The translations under genes and the position numbers were made by a program. This document shows positions 33,935 to 43,174 of a stretch of DNA of 64,000 bases, in pieces. This stretch comes from Ruminococcus sp. (lineage in GTDB: Bacteria; Bacillota; Clostridia; Oscillospirales; Ruminococcaceae): contig JAHZHC010000020.1 of NCBI GenBank assembly GCA_019420505.1, positions 80,130 through 144,129 on the forward strand. The letters run 5' to 3'. Under the pieces are notes generated by a model, which was given only the letters and a program-made list of their open reading frames with translations, was not told the DNA's origin and made no database searches. Every line of letters starts with the position of its first letter. Within the stretch, counting starts at the first letter, position 1.

Positions 33935-34816
33935 TTGAAAGGTTTTTCAAGCATTAACCCAAGGGTTTTAACTATTTATTTTTTATCTGTACTTTTAATT
34001 TCAATGTTTCTCTGGAACCCTGTTATACAAATTATATCTCTTTCAGGAGGTCTTTTGTTCTTATTATCTGTATCCCGATTTAAAGAATTCATTTCAGACC
34101 TGTGTTTTTATGCCGTTCTTTTTCTGCTTATAACACTTACAAATCCACTGTTTTCTCACAACGGAGAAACTCCTTTATTTTTTATGAACGGTAATCCAAT
34201 TACTTTTGAAGCAATAGTTTACGGCGGAGCAATGGGAATTATGATTGTTTCAGTAATCATTTGGTGCAAATGCTTCAGCCGAATAATAACAACGGATAAA
34301 TTATTATATGTTTTCGGAGGTTTAACGCCAAAGCTGACTTTAATTTTATCAATGTCACTAAGATTTATACCGTTATTTAAAAAACAGGCTAAAAAGGTCA
34401 GGAATGCTCAAAAAACAATGGGAATTTTTTCTCAGAAAAGCATTGCTGATAAAACCGCAAGCGCATCAGCTATCCTTTCTTCAATGACGAGCTGGTCTTT
34501 AGAAAATGCAATTGAAACAGGGAATGCGATGAAATCAAAGGGATATGGATTAAAACCGAGAACAAGCTATTTTTTATTTAAATTCAGTATCAGTGATGGA
34601 TTTTTCATGGCTTTAACAATCGGTTTTACTGTTTTTGTCCTTGTTAGCGCTGCTTCGGGGGAACTTAATTTTAATTTTTATCCTGCATTAAGCGAAATCA
34701 ATCTTAAACCCTTATCTGTTACGGCATACTTATGCTATGCTATTATGACGCTTATGCCTTTTATTATTGAAACGGAGGAAAATATAAAATGGAAATACTA
34801 CATATCCAGAATCTGA
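33935..34816 (+). CDS. ecfT: ECF transporter transmembrane component (EcfT)
   Basis: A 293-aa membrane coupling subunit of an energy-coupling factor importer with about five to six membrane helices (10-50, 55-80, 100-125, 225-250, 265-285). The two Ala-Arg-Gly-type coupling motifs are represented by SMSLRFIPLFKKQAKKVRNAQKTMG and ETGNAMKSKGYGL, which bind the ATPases. Either of two TTG codons (33929, 33935) can start it; 33935 gives 10 nt from AAAGGAG. It is separated from the upstream B12 genes by the repeat pair but shares their strand and theme. Confidence 0.88.
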   Translation: MKGFSSINPRVLTIYFLSVLLISMFLWNPVIQIISLSGGLLFLLSVSRFKEFISDLCFYAVLFLLITLTNPLFSHNGETPLFFMNGNPITFEAIVYGGAMGIMIVSVIIWCKCFSRIITTDKLLYVFGGLTPKLTLILSMSLRFIPLFKKQAKKVRNAQKTMGIFSQKSIADKTASASAILSSMTSWSLENAIETGNAMKSKGYGLKPRTSYFLFKFSISDGFFMALTIGFTVFVLVSAASGELNFNFYPALSEINLKPLSVTAYLCYAIMTLMPFIIETEENIKWKYYISRI

Positions 34817-36447
34817 GCTTTTCATATAATAAATCTGACAAAAAAGCTCTTTCCGAGGTTTCATTATCTGTAAACGAAGGTGAATTCATAGTTATTTGCG
34901 GTGAATCGGGAAGCGGGAAAACCACGCTTTTAAAGCTTATAAAAAAAGAGCTTTCTCCGTTGGGAGAAAGAAGCGGTGAAGTTTATTTCGATGGCATTCC
35001 GATTGAAAATATTGACTTACGGAAAAGCGCTTCTGAAATCGGTTTTGTAATGCAAAATCCTGACAGTCAAATTGTCACCGACAAGGTTTGGCATGAGCTT
35101 GCTTTCGGATTAGAAAACCTTGGTCTGCCTGAGCAGGTTATACGGCGCCGTACTGCGGAAACCGCAAGCTATTTCGGAATAAGCAGCTGGTACAGGCAGG
35201 ACACCTCAAATCTTTCAGGCGGTCAGAAACAGCTTTTAAATCTTGCTTCTGTCATGATTATGCAACCGAGAATACTTATTCTTGATGAACCCACAAGCCA
35301 GCTTGATCCAATTGCCGCAGAAGAATTTATAACTATGCTTAAAAAGCTTAACAGCGAACTGGGTATAACCATATTGATTACTGAACACCGTTTGGAAAAC
35401 GTTTTTCCTATTGCAGACAGGGTTGTTGTTATGGAAAACGGCAGAATTATCGCTTGTGATGATCCGAGAAAAGTCGGTAACGAAATGAAAAATCACAGCA
35501 TAAGCCACGGATTTCCTGCTGCTGTCCGTATTTTTCAGGGACTTGATATTAATGATCGGTGTCCGCTCACAATAAAGGAAGGACGTAATTTTTTAATGAA
35601 GAATTATATTCCCGATCCGCAAAAAAGCATAAATATTTCAAAGAATTTATCTGACAGCTTTGCTGTTGAAGCTAAAAATTTATGGTTCAGATATGAAAAG
35701 GACACTGATGACATTCTAAAAGGAATAAGCTTTAAAATTCACACCAATGAAATTTTCAGTATTCTCGGAGAAACCGGAACAGGCAAAACTACTTTGCTCA
35801 ATGTTATTTCCGGTCTGAAAAAAGCATATAAGGGCGGAGTGAAAATCTTCGGACAAAAGCTTAGCGAATACAAAGGCAATTCCCTTTACAAAAACAAGCT
35901 TGCTTATCTTCCTCAGAATCCCTCGGCTGTTTTTATAAAGGATTCAATACGCAGAGATTTTGAATATCTTCTTAAAAACTATGATTTCTCTGAAGAAATA
36001 ATAGAAAACAAAATTTATGAAATTGGCGAAAAGCTTAACATCACCTCTCTTCTTGACAAGCATCCTTTTGATCTTAGCGGCGGAGAACAGCAAAAATGCG
36101 CAATTGGAAGGATACTTTTATGCGAACCGAAAATTCTGCTTCTTGACGAACCGACGAAAGGAATTGACGCTTTTTCAAAACAAGAACTGATTTCTCTTTT
36201 AAAAGAACTGAAAAAAGCAGGCACAACGATTCTTATGGTTACGCATGACATTGAATTTGCAGCGCAGATTTCGGATAGGTGCGCATTATTTTTTGACGGA
36301 GAAATTATTTCAGCCGATTATCCTCATGACTTTTTCTCGGGTAACAGCTATTATACAACGGCAGCATTCAGAATTTCCAAGGGTCTGTTTAAAAACGCTA
36401 TATTATGTGACGATGTTATAAATCTTTGCAAGGAGCAAAAACAATGA
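34789..36447 (+). CDS. Fused double ATPase of an ECF transporter (EcfA1-EcfA2 type)
   Basis: A 552-aa protein with two complete ABC ATPase domains in one chain. Domain 1 (about 1-245) has Walker A VICGESGSGKTTLLK, signature NLSGGQKQLL and Walker B ILILDEPTSQLDP. Domain 2 (about 290-530) has SILGETGTGKTTLLN, DLSGGEQQKC and ILLLDEPTKGID. ECF modules usually use two separate ATPases, so this fusion supplies both. It overlaps ecfT by 28 nt and the S-component start by 4 nt, so the three are co-translated. Confidence 0.92.
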   Translation: MEILHIQNLSFSYNKSDKKALSEVSLSVNEGEFIVICGESGSGKTTLLKLIKKELSPLGERSGEVYFDGIPIENIDLRKSASEIGFVMQNPDSQIVTDKVWHELAFGLENLGLPEQVIRRRTAETASYFGISSWYRQDTSNLSGGQKQLLNLASVMIMQPRILILDEPTSQLDPIAAEEFITMLKKLNSELGITILITEHRLENVFPIADRVVVMENGRIIACDDPRKVGNEMKNHSISHGFPAAVRIFQGLDINDRCPLTIKEGRNFLMKNYIPDPQKSINISKNLSDSFAVEAKNLWFRYEKDTDDILKGISFKIHTNEIFSILGETGTGKTTLLNVISGLKKAYKGGVKIFGQKLSEYKGNSLYKNKLAYLPQNPSAVFIKDSIRRDFEYLLKNYDFSEEIIENKIYEIGEKLNITSLLDKHPFDLSGGEQQKCAIGRILLCEPKILLLDEPTKGIDAFSKQELISLLKELKKAGTTILMVTHDIEFAAQISDRCALFFDGEIISADYPHDFFSGNSYYTTAAFRISKGLFKNAILCDDVINLCKEQKQ

Positions 36448-37124
36448 CAAAAAAGATAATAAACTATTTTATTCTTCTGATAATTATTCCTGCATTAGTC
36501 ATATCAGGATGTATTATATTCCGGGAAAAGCAATATGCTTTTGTTTCTGCAGCAGTGACGATTCTCGCTTGCGGAGTTTTTCTTTTATCATTTGAAAAAA
36601 AAGAACACAGCGCTCAGAAGCTGACTATTATCGCTGCTCTCACGGCAATCTGCATTGTCAGCCGAATTATATTTACACCTCTTCAGGGGTTCAAGCCTGT
36701 TACTGCAATTATAATCATATCATCACTGCATTTCGGTGCAGAAAGCGGCTTCATGGTTGGTGCGATGACTGCGCTTATTTCAAACTTTTATCTTTCTCAG
36801 GGACCATGGACGCCTTTTCAAATGCTGACCTGGGGACTGATCGGTTTTTTTGCAGGACTTTTATCAGAAAGACTGAAAAAAAATAAAGCATGGCTTTTAA
36901 TATACGGAGTAACCGCCGGTATATTATTTTCCATGCTTATGGATATATATTCGGTTTTATGGTATGATGGAGGCTTTAATCTTTCAAGATACATTGCTTC
37001 AGTTATATCATCTATAAGATTTACGATAATATACGCTGTTTCAAATGTCATATTTCTTCTTATTCTATCAAATCCTATAGGCAAAAAGCTTGAACGTATC
37101 AAAAATAAATATATAGGAGATTAA
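36444..37124 (+). CDS. ECF transporter S component, probably for cobalamin
   Basis: A 226-aa membrane protein with six to seven helices. The LTIIAALTAICIVSRIIFTPL start of the S domain, SLHFGAESGFMVGAMTALISNFYLSQGPWTPFQMLTWGLIGFFAGL and the late SSIRFTIIYAVSN match ECF S components (CbrT-like or related). The N-terminal helix pair (about 1-50) is an extra. The start is ATG 36444 (AAGGAG 7 nt upstream), overlapping the ATPase stop as ATGA. The substrate is inferred from the riboswitch and the DUF4430/toroid genes; the motif alone does not prove it. No clear terminator follows. Confidence 0.85.
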   Translation: MTKKIINYFILLIIIPALVISGCIIFREKQYAFVSAAVTILACGVFLLSFEKKEHSAQKLTIIAALTAICIVSRIIFTPLQGFKPVTAIIIISSLHFGAESGFMVGAMTALISNFYLSQGPWTPFQMLTWGLIGFFAGLLSERLKKNKAWLLIYGVTAGILFSMLMDIYSVLWYDGGFNLSRYIASVISSIRFTIIYAVSNVIFLLILSNPIGKKLERIKNKYIGD

Positions 37125-37189
37125 TAAACATTAATCCTAACGGTTAACTATGTATAATCCTCTGTCAAATTTCTCTAAATATATTTATC

Positions 37190-37780
37190 TTATCTTTTTT
37201 GTTTGATTTTAACGCATAACCAATAGATAAAACCGCCTAAGAAACCTCCGAGAGTATTATAAAACAGATCGCTTAACTGGAATGTTCCCAGACGTAGTAT
37301 CAGCTGTAAGAATTCTATTGATAAAGAAAACAAGAACGTAATCTTTGTTGAGTGATAAAGTATCTTTCCGAGCAGTCTTTCCGATCCGAAAATGATTTTT
37401 TCTCTGAAGCTCCACAAAAGTAATATGGTAAACGGAATGAATAATGCCAGATTTTCAAGAGTTTCTGTAGTCAAAATGCCATTTTCATCATACAGACCCC
37501 AAACACCTATTACATCTGAAACAGGATTAGCGCACATTGATCTGTTCAAAAGCGTACGAAACAGAATCATTGCCGTATAAAAAGCCCATAAAAAGATCTT
37601 ACGGAAAGTCAGATTGTTTTTAAACATATTCCACCATTTTCGGAATATAGTTTTCCAACCACTCTCTTGTGCAAAAAGATAAAGAAACATAAACAAAACT
37701 GCAAGGATAACAGCAAAGGTAAACGGCTGATATAGTGCAGTAAGCACATTTGCGATTATCTTTTTAATAATCTGTATCAA
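37190..37780 (-). CDS. VanZ-like family protein
   Basis: A 196-aa membrane protein with four to five helices. FRTLLNRSMCANPVSDVIGVWGLYD, LALFIPFTILLLWSF, SLSIEFLQLILRLGTFQLSDLFYNTLGGFLGGFIYW is the VanZ signature. VanZ proteins are linked to teicoplanin tolerance and envelope changes; the mechanism is open. It is the last gene of the polysaccharide operon and is clearly paralogous to the next gene upstream. Confidence 0.88.
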   Translation of the reverse strand: MIQIIKKIIANVLTALYQPFTFAVILAVLFMFLYLFAQESGWKTIFRKWWNMFKNNLTFRKIFLWAFYTAMILFRTLLNRSMCANPVSDVIGVWGLYDENGILTTETLENLALFIPFTILLLWSFREKIIFGSERLLGKILYHSTKITFLFSLSIEFLQLILRLGTFQLSDLFYNTLGGFLGGFIYWLCVKIKQKR

Positions 37781-37791
37781 TTCACAGACAC

Positions 37792-38400
37792 CTACCTTTC
37801 TTTAAATTTCTGCTTTTTAGTCTTTTTTACCCTATAAACTACCCAATACAGAATTCCTCCGATTGTTCCGCCAAGGGTATTAAAGAACAAATCTGATATC
37901 TGCCAAAAGCCTGTTCGCAAAAATAATTGTAAAAATTCTATAGCTAACGAAAAAAGAAATGTTATCTTCAAAGATTGTAAAATTATTGTTGTCAATTTAA
38001 GTTTTTTTAATAGCTTAAAGCTAAAATTCCAAAAGAGCAAAATGGTAAATGGAATAAATAGCACCAAGTTCACTAAAACAATTTGCTTAGAATTTTCATC
38101 AAAATTATTGATTCTCCAAATACCTATTATATTATTAACAGGATTAATTGCCATGCCCCTATTAGTAAGCGTTCTGAATAAGACTATAATTATATAAGTT
38201 ACAAATATAAACATCCTGCGAAAAGAGGCATCTGTTTTAAACCAAGTCATCCACTTTTTTATTGCTGTTTTCCAACTGTCACACTGTTTATGGACATACA
38301 TAAAAAGAGCTGACAAAATCAAAGCAAAACCAAATGGATGATATATTTCAATTAAAACATTTTTTATTATAGCTTTTAAATTTTCTAACATTTCTTTCAA
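37792..38400 (-). CDS. VanZ-like family protein (tandem paralogue)
   Basis: A 202-aa paralogue of the neighbour at 37190; both share HPFGFALILSALFM / QPFTFAVILAVLFM, the NRGMAINPVNNIIGIW block and SLAIEFLQLFLRTGFWQISDLFFNTLGGTIGGILYW. The pair arose by tandem duplication. Its start overlaps the stop of the upstream Fe-S protein gene by 4 nt. Confidence 0.88.
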   Translation of the reverse strand: MKEMLENLKAIIKNVLIEIYHPFGFALILSALFMYVHKQCDSWKTAIKKWMTWFKTDASFRRMFIFVTYIIIVLFRTLTNRGMAINPVNNIIGIWRINNFDENSKQIVLVNLVLFIPFTILLFWNFSFKLLKKLKLTTIILQSLKITFLFSLAIEFLQLFLRTGFWQISDLFFNTLGGTIGGILYWVVYRVKKTKKQKFKER

Positions 38401-39596
38401 TTACCCTCTGAATCATATAATACCAACAATCCATAATTACTATTTTGAAGAATATTACAACTATCGCCTGTTCTAAGAATTTTTATCAATACCTTTTTGG
38501 CTTTTTTCTTAATCGGCCATTCTAAATATTTTCTTCTCAGCTTTCCAAAACTCATTTGATTCATATCTGAAAAAAAAGATTCTCTTTGCTGAGGCTTTTC
38601 AACGGATTTATATTCAGCTGAATTTCTTTTAACGGCTGAATCATAGTCACAGGAATCATATTTAATCAAATCTTTAACTGTGTCAAATAACTGACTGCCT
38701 TTTTCATTTCTAATCAACAGCAATGAAGTACCCTTATTATCATTAAGATCAGGAAGTACATTTTCTACTCCCCAGAAATCTCCGATTGTAATATCCGACA
38801 GTCTATATTTTTTTGAATTGCAAGAATAACAAGACGGTCTTAAACAATAATTCTTCAAAAACATCTGCATAAAAGGATCTTCAGATTTTGATGTATAAAC
38901 CGCATGCTGACGCAAAGATTCTTCAATTCCCAAATTGCTCCGGCTGACATCCTTACTCCTGAAATTAACTCCGGTTATTCTGCCTTTATGCCTTACTTCA
39001 AAATCATTTGCATACTTACTCCAGAGCTTCGGAGACGGCACTCCATGACAAATAATATCCACACAAAACAAATTTTCATAATCTTTATTAAGAAACAACT
39101 TTAATCCGTTGATCTGGCATGGTGTACCGGTAAAAAGTACAATTTTGCCCTGGTCTAAATCCTTTTTTGCTTCCCGGAAAGAATTACCGACTTCGCTTTG
39201 CAGGTATTTTGAGCCTCTTATTTTGTTTATTTCGTCCTCTGTTTCAATCCTTGTCAAAAATGCAGATTTATAGTCATCTGTCATAGCAGTTCCGAAAACA
39301 ACGCCGCCTTGTGAAATAATATACTTTGCAAGCAAGGATACGACGCCGCCGGAGGAACTGTTTTTTCTTATTTCATCAGAATTAGCATTACATCCAAAGG
39401 CTTCCGATATGCAATTTTTCTCTTCTGTTCTTTTAAACGGACAGACTTTTTCACACATCCCGCAATTAACGCATTGCTCCTGATCAATATCCGGGTATAA
39501 AAAACCCTCCTCATCCTCGCTCATTGTAATGCATTGTTTAGGGCAAACATTGGCACATGCGGAACAACCGCAGCAATGCTCTTTTTTTTCATACAT
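38397..39596 (-). CDS. F420-dehydrogenase-beta-like Fe-S protein of the polysaccharide cluster
   Basis: A 399-aa protein. Two N-terminal 4Fe-4S motifs (CCGCSACANVCPKQC and CVNCGMCEKVCP, about 8-55) are followed by the FrhB/FdhB N- and C-terminal domains: SSGGVVSLLAKYII, RGSKYLQSEVG, FTGTPCQINGLK, CHGVPSPKLW, RPSCYSCNSKKYRLSDITIGDFWG. These proteins accompany polysaccharide pyruvyltransferases in gut Firmicutes. F420 itself is unlikely here. A flavin- and ferredoxin-linked redox step on a cell-surface glycan is an inference. It is a paralogue of the protein at 44590. Confidence 0.87.
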   Translation of the reverse strand: MYEKKEHCCGCSACANVCPKQCITMSEDEEGFLYPDIDQEQCVNCGMCEKVCPFKRTEEKNCISEAFGCNANSDEIRKNSSSGGVVSLLAKYIISQGGVVFGTAMTDDYKSAFLTRIETEDEINKIRGSKYLQSEVGNSFREAKKDLDQGKIVLFTGTPCQINGLKLFLNKDYENLFCVDIICHGVPSPKLWSKYANDFEVRHKGRITGVNFRSKDVSRSNLGIEESLRQHAVYTSKSEDPFMQMFLKNYCLRPSCYSCNSKKYRLSDITIGDFWGVENVLPDLNDNKGTSLLLIRNEKGSQLFDTVKDLIKYDSCDYDSAVKRNSAEYKSVEKPQQRESFFSDMNQMSFGKLRRKYLEWPIKKKAKKVLIKILRTGDSCNILQNSNYGLLVLYDSEGN

Positions 39597-39611
39597 ATTT
39601 ATACCCTCACA

Positions 39612-41018
39612 TTAAGTTTTCTTTTTCTTTACCATTGAAATAATTAATTTCAAACTATTTTTATTGTCAATCAGGAAAAATAAACTTCCGGCAAAAACTA
39701 AAACAAAATCCAGAGCATTATTTGTCCATGCTGTCACAATTGCTATTGTTACTCCTGCAGTCAAATATGGAATAAAAATTTTCAAATCAATTTTAACAGG
39801 AAAAACATTTCTTATATCTCTCATTCTGAATATCCACATTATAAAGAATCCAAGAAACGTTGAAACAGCTGCTGCAAAAAGACCAATAAATTTTATAAAT
39901 ATTAAATTTACTATTAAATTTACCGCTGCACCATACACGCTTGTTTTGGCAGCTCCATTTGTCTTTTTTCCTTGTAAATAGCCTATGCTGCTAAAAGATG
40001 AAAAACCCTGAAATACAGTTCCTAAATAAAGAAAACCAATATATACCGCAGCTTCTTTATATGATGAACTGAGAATCAATTTCATTACTAATTTGGTCAA
40101 AGGAATGAGCACAAACACCATGCCAAAGGATACTTTATAGAGCTGTTGAAATATTTTTTTTGTATATTCCTCAGATTGTTTTCCTTTTCCCAATTCTGCA
40201 AGCGCCATATCGGTCCATGCATTATTAAACATTGTAAATACGGTTTGAAGGATTGAGGGAAATTTGTGTGCAACAGAATATATACCATTTGCGGCACTTC
40301 CCATAATCCAACGGATTACATACCGGTCTGACGCACTCATTACCCACCAGCTTAAAGTTGACGGAACAAGCGGAATTGAATAACGAAGCATCTCTTTTTG
40401 ATGTTTTCGGTAATTAGGTTTAAAATCTATAGTACGAAGTTTCTTTTCTAAAATCAAAATTAACACTATCGTTGCATAAAGGCTGATCACACTGCTTTGC
40501 AACAGGGCTTCAACGCCTTGATTCAAATAACACACCTTAATTAAATTAAGGCCTACCAGCACAGCAGTATGAAATAACCCGGAAGCCGCAAAAAGTTTTT
40601 GATTTTTTACGCCACGAAGAAGTTTTTGCAGGCATTCTAAAATACGGTCGCCAATTAATATAGCTATAAAATAATAACAATTCCAAATTGGTATAAAATA
40701 ATTTATTCCTAAAAGAATTACCGCACAAAGCAGGCAGTTTCTCAACAGCAGCTTATAAGTTGCCGATATATATGTAACTTCGTTTTCCTTTTCCTTTATA
40801 ATCCAGCGATATGCTGCATCTGATATTTTCATTGTCAATAAAGGAGAAAGCAAACTGACTGTAGTCACTAACAGGTCGTAGTCACCAAGATCAGATGGCA
40901 TAATATAATAAGTATAAAGCGGAACAATAAGAAAATTAAGAAACTTAGTTCCAAAACTTCCTATGGCATATGTAATTGTTCCCATTAAAAGAGCTTTATT
41001 CTTTTTACTTCCGTTCAT
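39612..41018 (-). CDS. Polysaccharide flippase (Wzx-like, MOP superfamily)
   Basis: A 468-aa protein with about 14 membrane segments. The opening GTITYAIGSFGTKFLNFLIVPLYTYYIMPSDLGDYDLL and the middle RYSIPLVPSTLSWWVMSASDRYVIRWIMG are typical of Wzx flippases, which move lipid-linked repeat units across the membrane. It sits between a pyruvyltransferase and an Fe-S protein gene in the same operon, with the polymerase nearby. Confidence 0.9.
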   Translation of the reverse strand: MNGSKKNKALLMGTITYAIGSFGTKFLNFLIVPLYTYYIMPSDLGDYDLLVTTVSLLSPLLTMKISDAAYRWIIKEKENEVTYISATYKLLLRNCLLCAVILLGINYFIPIWNCYYFIAILIGDRILECLQKLLRGVKNQKLFAASGLFHTAVLVGLNLIKVCYLNQGVEALLQSSVISLYATIVLILILEKKLRTIDFKPNYRKHQKEMLRYSIPLVPSTLSWWVMSASDRYVIRWIMGSAANGIYSVAHKFPSILQTVFTMFNNAWTDMALAELGKGKQSEEYTKKIFQQLYKVSFGMVFVLIPLTKLVMKLILSSSYKEAAVYIGFLYLGTVFQGFSSFSSIGYLQGKKTNGAAKTSVYGAAVNLIVNLIFIKFIGLFAAAVSTFLGFFIMWIFRMRDIRNVFPVKIDLKIFIPYLTAGVTIAIVTAWTNNALDFVLVFAGSLFFLIDNKNSLKLIISMVKKKKT

Positions 41019-41038
41019 ATCCTCTTTATCCTACTTTC

Positions 41039-42181
41039 TCACAATTCGCTTTTTGCAAGAGCTTTATCTAACCATTCCTTTGATTCAATTCTCAACGAAT
41101 TCAGTTTATTATGACATTCATCCCAATCTACACTTTGATTCAACACATTCAGAACTTCTTCGACACAAAAACTGTTAACTTCTTTAGAATTAAGTGAAAC
41201 AGAATTTAATAAATTACTGATTCGAGTTGACATTTCCTTACGTGTACCGCTAATTGTGACAAACTTCCTTTTAAACAAAATTGAAAACACGCTTGCATGG
41301 AAAGAATCTGTTATTACTCCATCTGCATATTTTATATATGACAGCCAGTCCTCAACCGCAGGGGCAATCTTTATATTGCCTTTCTTCATTTTTCTTTTGT
41401 CTTTGCTATCCAGAGTAATAATAATCATTTTTTTGCCTTCAGCTGCGGCAACAGCCTTAGCTAATTGATATATCTGCGGATTAAAAGTTACCTGATACAG
41501 AAGAATATAATTTGTATCAAGACGCTTATCTGCAATGACGTTCCATACTTCCAGCGGACATAAAATCGTAGGATCTACTGTGACCTCTGAATCAATACCC
41601 ATTGAATGCAGTATTTCTTTTCCGGAATTTTCACGGACAGAAATTGAATCATACTGTTCTAACAAATTCTTAACAATTTCTCGGTCCTTATCAGGTATTG
41701 AATCTCTCCCGAAGCTTGACGCATATGAAATTTTTTTGGCATCTTTAACAAATGGCAGGTAAAACGGCAGATCCAATTCCTTATTTGTGCTGAACTGACT
41801 ATTCCAAACCTGATCGCTTCCTGTAATATATACATCAGCTTCAGGTACATCTAAGCACAATTCATCAATACTATAATATGGTTTAGTAAAAGTGGCATTC
41901 TCATTCATGAAATTCAGAAAAGAAGAAAATGTCCGACGCATAGCCGGGTATCTCAACAAAGAAAATATCCATTTAGTTAAAGAATTTTTACCCCACAGAT
42001 TACTTTTTGATGCGGCCTCGTCAACAAATTCCTTTTTATTATTGATATTGCACCGACGAGGAATATAATCTATGAAATCCACGTCGTTATTATTTAATTT
42101 TAGGTATTTATACAGGCCATAGGACTGTAAAATTCCGCCGTAATTTCTTGTACGGCTATATGTTATCAATAAAATTTTCAC
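41039..42181 (-). CDS. Polysaccharide pyruvyl transferase family protein
   Basis: A 380-aa protein, starting at GTG 42181 (GAGGG upstream), giving MKILLITYSRTRNYGGILQSYGLY. The nucleotide-sugar-transferase-like fold shows NYGGILQSYGLYKYL, YITGSDQVWNSQFS, ISYASSFGRDSIP, ISVRENSGKEIL, VTVDPTILC and GVITDSFHASVFSILFK. The family adds pyruvate ketals from PEP to glycan sugars. A second member lies at 45813, each paired with an Fe-S protein of the FrhB type. Confidence 0.9.
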   Translation of the reverse strand: MKILLITYSRTRNYGGILQSYGLYKYLKLNNNDVDFIDYIPRRCNINNKKEFVDEAASKSNLWGKNSLTKWIFSLLRYPAMRRTFSSFLNFMNENATFTKPYYSIDELCLDVPEADVYITGSDQVWNSQFSTNKELDLPFYLPFVKDAKKISYASSFGRDSIPDKDREIVKNLLEQYDSISVRENSGKEILHSMGIDSEVTVDPTILCPLEVWNVIADKRLDTNYILLYQVTFNPQIYQLAKAVAAAEGKKMIIITLDSKDKRKMKKGNIKIAPAVEDWLSYIKYADGVITDSFHASVFSILFKRKFVTISGTRKEMSTRISNLLNSVSLNSKEVNSFCVEEVLNVLNQSVDWDECHNKLNSLRIESKEWLDKALAKSEL

Positions 42182-42202
42182 ACTTATTTCCCTCACTGCA
42201 CC

Positions 42203-43144
42203 TTATTTTTTATCTATCGTTTTTATCAATATTAAGAATAAAGGCTTAGCATATGAATAAAGAACATATCTAATTAAGTCGAATTTACTGAAAAAAACCG
42301 TCAACTTATTTTTTGGTAATTCCTTTAAATATCTCTTAAGTTCTTTTATTCTATTTTTATATTCTTTAGGTGCTCCTCTCATATAATAAATCTTTGAAAT
42401 ACGGAGGTATGTCCTCGCCCTTCTTGCTTCCGCCATGTCAAGCAATGAAGGATACATTTCAATAATTTCATTATACATCACATCTGCAATTTCTATAGCA
42501 TCAAAATATTTTTCTGTAAAAACTGTCGACCTGCTGCTGGAACCTTCATGACGATTATAATGATACTTATCAATATTAATACATCCAATCCTTTCGGCCG
42601 ATGAGAGTGCTCGATATACAGCCATTGCATCTTCATTGATTCTTTTGCCTTCCGGAAATGAAAAACGAGGGTAAAGTGATTTCTTAAATAATTTGTTGCA
42701 CGCACTCATTCCAATCTTAAACAAACAAAAATTCGACAATATTTCTTTTTTGTCAATGATTATTGACAATTTCTCTGTAGACCACATATCTTCCATGCAT
42801 ACGACATCAAGGTTATTATTTTTTGCTGCATAATATAAAGATTCATACATATCTGCATCTATGCTGTCATCTACATCCACAAACCCTAAATATTCTCCTG
42901 TTGCAATGCTGATTCCCTGATTTCTTGCAACTGAGACTCCTTGATTTTCCTGATGAATTGATATTACGTTGTTATATTTTCTTGAACACTCATCAGCTAT
43001 CTTTCTGCTGTTGTCCTTTGAACCGTCATCTACTAAAATTACTTCAATATCATTTAATGTTTGTGATTGTAATTGCTTGCATACATTTTCTATATACTTT
43101 TCGCCGTTATATATTGGTACAATTACAGAAACTTTAAACCCCAT
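42203..43144 (-). CDS. Glycosyltransferase family 2
   Basis: A 313-aa GT-A enzyme. The start is ATG 43144 (AGGAG 7 nt upstream), giving MGFKVSVIVPIYNGEKYI. Motifs: VILVDDGSKDNS, ARNQGISIATGEYLGFVDVDDSIDADMYESL (DxD), and EGKRINEDAMAVYRAL (the E-D catalytic region). It adds one sugar to the lipid-linked repeat unit on the inner membrane face. Donor and acceptor are not predictable. Confidence 0.92.
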   Translation of the reverse strand: MGFKVSVIVPIYNGEKYIENVCKQLQSQTLNDIEVILVDDGSKDNSRKIADECSRKYNNVISIHQENQGVSVARNQGISIATGEYLGFVDVDDSIDADMYESLYYAAKNNNLDVVCMEDMWSTEKLSIIIDKKEILSNFCLFKIGMSACNKLFKKSLYPRFSFPEGKRINEDAMAVYRALSSAERIGCINIDKYHYNRHEGSSSRSTVFTEKYFDAIEIADVMYNEIIEMYPSLLDMAEARRARTYLRISKIYYMRGAPKEYKNRIKELKRYLKELPKNKLTVFFSKFDLIRYVLYSYAKPLFLILIKTIDKK

Positions 43145-43174
43145 TATTACACTCCTCAAAATTCAAATCAAATA

